DNA of 64,000 nt. Source: Dechloromonas denitrificans (GTDB lineage: Bacteria; Pseudomonadota; Gammaproteobacteria; Burkholderiales; Rhodocyclaceae). This document shows, piece by piece, positions 60,981-64,000 of the stretch (within the stretch, counting starts at the first letter, position 1; each line of letters opens with the position of its first letter). Location: the NCBI RefSeq assembly GCF_020510665.1, contig NZ_CP075187.1, forward strand, positions 2,004,501 through 2,068,500. Reading direction: 5' to 3'. A program made the translations under genes and the position numbers. The notes under the pieces are model-generated. The model worked only from the letters and a program-made list of their open reading frames with translations, made no database searches and was not told where the DNA came from.

Positions 60981-62327
60981 ATGCTGCGCTTCATTCGCGG
61001 CCCGCTGCTCACGCTTGGCGTTCTTGCCGGCGTGGGTGCTGCGGGCCTGGCCGCCTCTCAATCCCTGGAAGGCATGGGCAAGCCCAACCTGAGTGCCAAC
61101 TGGGGTTCCTCATCAGAAAAAGCACTGCGCCCTTCGGCCCCCAATCGGACCGATATCCCCTGGTTTCAGACATTGGTCGACAACGCAGAAGCCGGTTCGG
61201 TACTCAAGCCGCCTCCCGGCATTTATGCCGGTCCCGTTCTAGTCGACAAGCCCCTGACCATCGATGGCGGCGATCAAGTCATCATCGATGCTGGCGGCAA
61301 AGGAACGGTCTTTGTCATTGATACCAAGGGAGCCACCTTGCGTGGCGTCAAGCTGCAGGGATCGGGCGACTCGCATGATAGCGACGACAGCTGCCTGAAT
61401 GTGCGTGGCGATCACCATGTCGTGGAAGGGGTCGAAATCCGTGACTGCCTGTTTGGTATCGACCTCAAGCAAGCCAATCATAACGTCTTGCGCAACAACA
61501 AGATTTCATCCAAGCCCTTCGAGCTTGGCGTGCGCGGCGACGGCCTTCGCCTGTGGTACAGCAACCACAACCTGATCGAAAGTAATCAGGTGATCGATTC
61601 TCGCGACATGGTGGCCTGGTACTCGAACCACAACACCTACCGCAATAACATCGGCAAACGCAGTCGTTATTCGATCCACTTCATGTTTGCCAAGGATAGC
61701 GTCGTCGAAGGCAATTCGTTCTACGACAATGCGGTCGGCATCTACCTGATGTACACCGAGCGCATCCATCTGCGTGGCAACACCATTTCCCACGCAACCG
61801 GCGCCACAGGCATGGCTTTTGGTTTCAAGGAGTCGAGCGACTCCGACGTAGAAAATAATGAGGTGATCTACTGTGCGGTTGGTGTGGGTTCGGATCTGTC
61901 GCCTTTCGAACCGGACACCACCATTCGTTTCAAGAACAACCGGTTTGCCTTCAACGGTGTAGCCATTCGCTTTACCAGTGAACTGGGTGGCAACATCCTG
62001 ACCGACAACATTTTCGAAGGCAATCTGACCGACGTTGTCCAGATGGGGCGCGGCGTGGCCGACAAGAACCAGTGGCGCGGCAACTATTTTGCCGACTATC
62101 AAGGCTTCGACCGCAACGGTGATGGCGTGGGTGACACCCCCCACGAACTGTACTCCTACGCCGACCAGATCTGGATCGAAACACCCGCTGCACAATTCTT
62201 CAAGACGTCACCGGTACTCGAACTGCTCGATTTTCTTGAGCGTCTGGCACCGTTCTCCTCGCCTGAACTGCAACTCAAGGACGATGCACCGCGCTTCGTC
62301 AAACCTGCAAGATCGGCAAAATCATGA
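60981..62327 (+). CDS. nosD: NosD, periplasmic copper-site maturation protein
   Basis: 448 residues. An N-terminal signal (IRGPLLTLGVLAGVGAAGLAA) precedes a right-handed parallel beta-helix of carbohydrate-binding/CASH repeats (~60-410), rich in Asn ladders such as GLRLWYSNHNLIESNQVIDS and the typical NosD block RYSIHFMFAKDSVVEGN. It works with the NosFY ABC transporter in assembling the CuZ cluster of NosZ. Its stop overlaps the nosG start (ATGA). Confidence 0.93.
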   Translation: MLRFIRGPLLTLGVLAGVGAAGLAASQSLEGMGKPNLSANWGSSSEKALRPSAPNRTDIPWFQTLVDNAEAGSVLKPPPGIYAGPVLVDKPLTIDGGDQVIIDAGGKGTVFVIDTKGATLRGVKLQGSGDSHDSDDSCLNVRGDHHVVEGVEIRDCLFGIDLKQANHNVLRNNKISSKPFELGVRGDGLRLWYSNHNLIESNQVIDSRDMVAWYSNHNTYRNNIGKRSRYSIHFMFAKDSVVEGNSFYDNAVGIYLMYTERIHLRGNTISHATGATGMAFGFKESSDSDVENNEVIYCAVGVGSDLSPFEPDTTIRFKNNRFAFNGVAIRFTSELGGNILTDNIFEGNLTDVVQMGRGVADKNQWRGNYFADYQGFDRNGDGVGDTPHELYSYADQIWIETPAAQFFKTSPVLELLDFLERLAPFSSPELQLKDDAPRFVKPARSAKS

Positions 62328-63175
62328 GCGAAAACAAACCTGCACCGGCCAAAAAACCGGCCATGTCGATTGAAAAAGCACAGAAAGCCCGGCGTAAATT
62401 CCTGCATTCGGCCGGGTTGACCGGGGCAGTCATTGGCCTGTCACTGCTGGGCTACATACCGGTCACCAGTGCCAAGACGCCTCGTCTGCGTCCACCTGGC
62501 GCACTCAATGAATCGGACTTCCTCTCTTCCTGCATCAAATGCGGGCAATGCGTCCAAGTCTGCCCGGTACAAGCCATCAAGCTGGGCGATCTGAAAGACG
62601 GGTTTGGGGTCGGTGTGCCGCATATCGATGCCCGTGAGCAAGCCTGCGACTTTTCCTGTGATGCCGTCCAATGCATCCTGGCCTGCCCAACCGGATCGCT
62701 GACCTACAAGAAACCCGGCTTCCTGAACATTCGTGAAGGCGCCCTGCTCGCTGCTGCACCTATCCTGAAAGCCAAGGAAAAGGATGCCGAGCCGACGCTC
62801 AATCTCAAAGAACGGATCGGTGTTGCCCGCCTGGCCCGTCCGGAGTCCTGCCTTGCCGTCCAGGGTAAGGGTTTCAAGGGAGAAGCGCGCAGCGGATCGT
62901 TCAAGGGAAAAATGCGCTACATGGATGTCGACCGCTGGAAACCGATTCCAGTCCGCGAGCATCCTTACGATGTACCGCTGTGCGATCTCTGCGTACGCGA
63001 ATGCCCGGTCAAGGACGCCATCGCGCTCAAACCGGTCAAAGGCGCTGATGGCGTCGAGCGCATGACACCGGTGGTCCTCGAACCTTGTGTTGGCTGCGGC
63101 GTCTGCGAAATGATCTGCCCTGCCGAACCTGCCGCCATCGTGATCGATGCCCAGGCCACCTGGAAGGAGGCCTGA
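62324..63175 (+). CDS. nosG: NosG (NapG-like) ferredoxin-type protein
   Basis: 283 residues. A twin-arginine signal (KARRKFLHSAGLTGAVIG) precedes four [4Fe-4S] binding motifs: CIKCGQCVQVCP, CDFSCDAVQCILACP, CDLCVRECP and CVGCGVCEMICP. It is homologous to NapG and is expected to pair with the membrane NosH protein as a quinol dehydrogenase feeding electrons to the periplasmic cytochromes. It overlaps nosD by 4 bases and ends 1 base before nosH. Confidence 0.92.
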   Translation: MSENKPAPAKKPAMSIEKAQKARRKFLHSAGLTGAVIGLSLLGYIPVTSAKTPRLRPPGALNESDFLSSCIKCGQCVQVCPVQAIKLGDLKDGFGVGVPHIDAREQACDFSCDAVQCILACPTGSLTYKKPGFLNIREGALLAAAPILKAKEKDAEPTLNLKERIGVARLARPESCLAVQGKGFKGEARSGSFKGKMRYMDVDRWKPIPVREHPYDVPLCDLCVRECPVKDAIALKPVKGADGVERMTPVVLEPCVGCGVCEMICPAEPAAIVIDAQATWKEA

Positions 63176-63176
63176 G

Positions 63177-64000
63177 ATGAGCCGCTTTACCGATCTCTTC
63201 ATGGGCATGCTGGGTGCAGCCCCGAAAAAGCCGAAGAAAATTTCCGAGCGTGTCCAGAAAATCATGTTCCTCAAATACGAGGACAAGGACCGCTACATCA
63301 AGGAAAAACTCCACGCCCGGGCGCACCACGATGTCAGCCACAAATGGCGCAATCGCCGCTGGGCGGTGCTGATCGCCACTAACCTGCTGTTCGTGCTGTC
63401 GTTCTGGCTCGACATCCAGTTGCTCGAAGGTTCACTGACTGCTTCGCGCTTTGCCGGTTTTCACCTGATCGACCTGAACTCTGCCTTGCAGATCATGCTG
63501 GCGCACAAGCACATCATCGTGAATTTGTTCATCGGCACATTTACGGTCTTTTTGCTCTGGGTATTGCTCGGCGGCCGCACTTTCTGTTCCTGGGTCTGCC
63601 CTTACCACCTGGTTTCAGAACTGACCGAAAAACTGCATCTGATGCTGGTAGACCGCAAGATTGTCACCGACCACGAGTTTCATCGTGGCACGCGCACCGT
63701 CTTCTGGGCACTTTTTGCGCTGCTCGCCATCGTGACCGGCTACACCGTTTTCGAGACCCTATCGCCGACCGGTATCCTGTCCCGCGCACTGATTTACGGT
63801 CCTGGCCTGGCCTTGGGCTGGGTTGGCCTGCTGCTGCTGTTCGAAGTGTTCTACTCGCGTCGCGCCTGGTGCCGCTACATCTGCCCGATTGGCCTGACCT
63901 ACGGTGCTGTGGGCAGCATTTCCCCGCTGCAGATCACCTACCACGTCGAACATTGTTTCCACGAGGGCGACTGCCGCAAGGTCTGCCTGGTGCCACATGT
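63177..64000 (+). CDS. nosH: NosH (NapH-like) membrane Fe-S quinol dehydrogenase subunit (3' partial)
   Basis: The gene starts at ATG 63177 (GGAGG upstream inside nosG) and runs off the window with 274 codons visible. Four membrane helices are seen (around residues 62-82, 112-135, 172-195 and 207-228). Two CxxxCP-type motifs (CSWVCPYHLVSE and CRYICPIGLTYG) are typical of NapH/NosR-type quinol-oxidising proteins, and a ferredoxin-type cluster begins at the very end (CFHEGDCRKVC). The partner NosG is directly upstream. Confidence 0.9.
   Translation, partial: MSRFTDLFMGMLGAAPKKPKKISERVQKIMFLKYEDKDRYIKEKLHARAHHDVSHKWRNRRWAVLIATNLLFVLSFWLDIQLLEGSLTASRFAGFHLIDLNSALQIMLAHKHIIVNLFIGTFTVFLLWVLLGGRTFCSWVCPYHLVSELTEKLHLMLVDRKIVTDHEFHRGTRTVFWALFALLAIVTGYTVFETLSPTGILSRALIYGPGLALGWVGLLLLFEVFYSRRAWCRYICPIGLTYGAVGSISPLQITYHVEHCFHEGDCRKVCLVPH

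Noticed and set aside
1..64000. Frequent GTCGAC/GGTCGACC palindromes, some in short intergenic gaps (about 16160, 39140, 43000)
   Set aside because: A rough estimate for a 6-mer at this base composition gives around 20 or more by chance, similar to what is seen; no regular spacing or longer consensus.

Overview
The window looks like a chromosomal segment of a denitrifying betaproteobacterium of the Rhodocyclales (Dechloromonas/Azonexus-like). The support is a moderately GC-rich, densely packed gene set, a surE-pcm-nlpD-rpoS operon of gamma/beta-proteobacterial type, an EpsL/BY-kinase exopolysaccharide locus, and an N2O-reductase cluster of clade II type (Sec-exported NosZ, separate c-type cytochromes, NosB, NosD, NapG/NapH-like proteins). 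Species identity is inference; no rRNA gene is present.

Layout. 1-9.2 kb: housekeeping and repair genes (3'-part of an FAD/Fe-S D-lactate dehydrogenase, arfB, a DnaJ-like chaperone, an HDOD protein, dinB, tag, yceH, a DEDD exonuclease, an esterase, def). 9.3-13.6 kb: a haem-c-sensing diguanylate cyclase, several small unknown genes and a two-gene Cys-containing HTH operon. 13.6-15.0 kb: a complete IS4-family element with 16-bp inverted repeats and a 12-bp target duplication, inserted into a bidirectional terminator. 15-23 kb: old yellow enzyme, YkgJ-type protein, LMW phosphatase, an HD / primase-like / DUF5710 gene group, a candidate small RNA, tRNA-Ser(GCU), lysC and a histone-deacetylase-like amidohydrolase. 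23-28 kb: moxR-DUF58-tgpA-mltB. 27.9-31.5 kb (minus): hns-like, surE, pcm, nlpD, rpoS.

31.7-54.3 kb is a surface polysaccharide and c-di-GMP region, almost all on the minus strand: export and chain-length genes (epsL, wza-like, wzc-like BY-kinase, PHP-type phosphatase), initiating sugar transferase, O-antigen ligase/polymerase, galE, two mannose-1-phosphate-type nucleotidyltransferases, a VanZ protein, two lytic transglycosylase/signalling genes, a REC-PAS-GGDEF-EAL protein whose receiver has lost its phospho-acceptor Asp, and a LapD receptor and LapG protease about 12 kb apart. No glycosyltransferase beyond the initiating enzyme and no flippase is seen here.

54.6-64 kb is the respiratory N2O module. 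A minus-strand copper set (FixH/YtkA-like anchored protein, SCO, PCu(A)C) is divergent from nosZ, which is followed by a monohaem and a dihaem cytochrome c, nosB, nosD, nosG and the 5' part of nosH. A candidate FNR/DNR site sits 41.5 bp from a predicted start in the shared intergenic region. The cluster continues beyond the right end; nosF/nosY/nosL would be expected there.

Most promising for follow-up: the anti-Shine-Dalgarno-like small RNA candidate at about 20.2 kb, the primase-like/HD/DUF5710 group next to it, the Asp-to-Glu receiver of the c-di-GMP enzyme, the LapD/LapG pair without an evident adhesin, and the haem-c dual-sensor cyclase.
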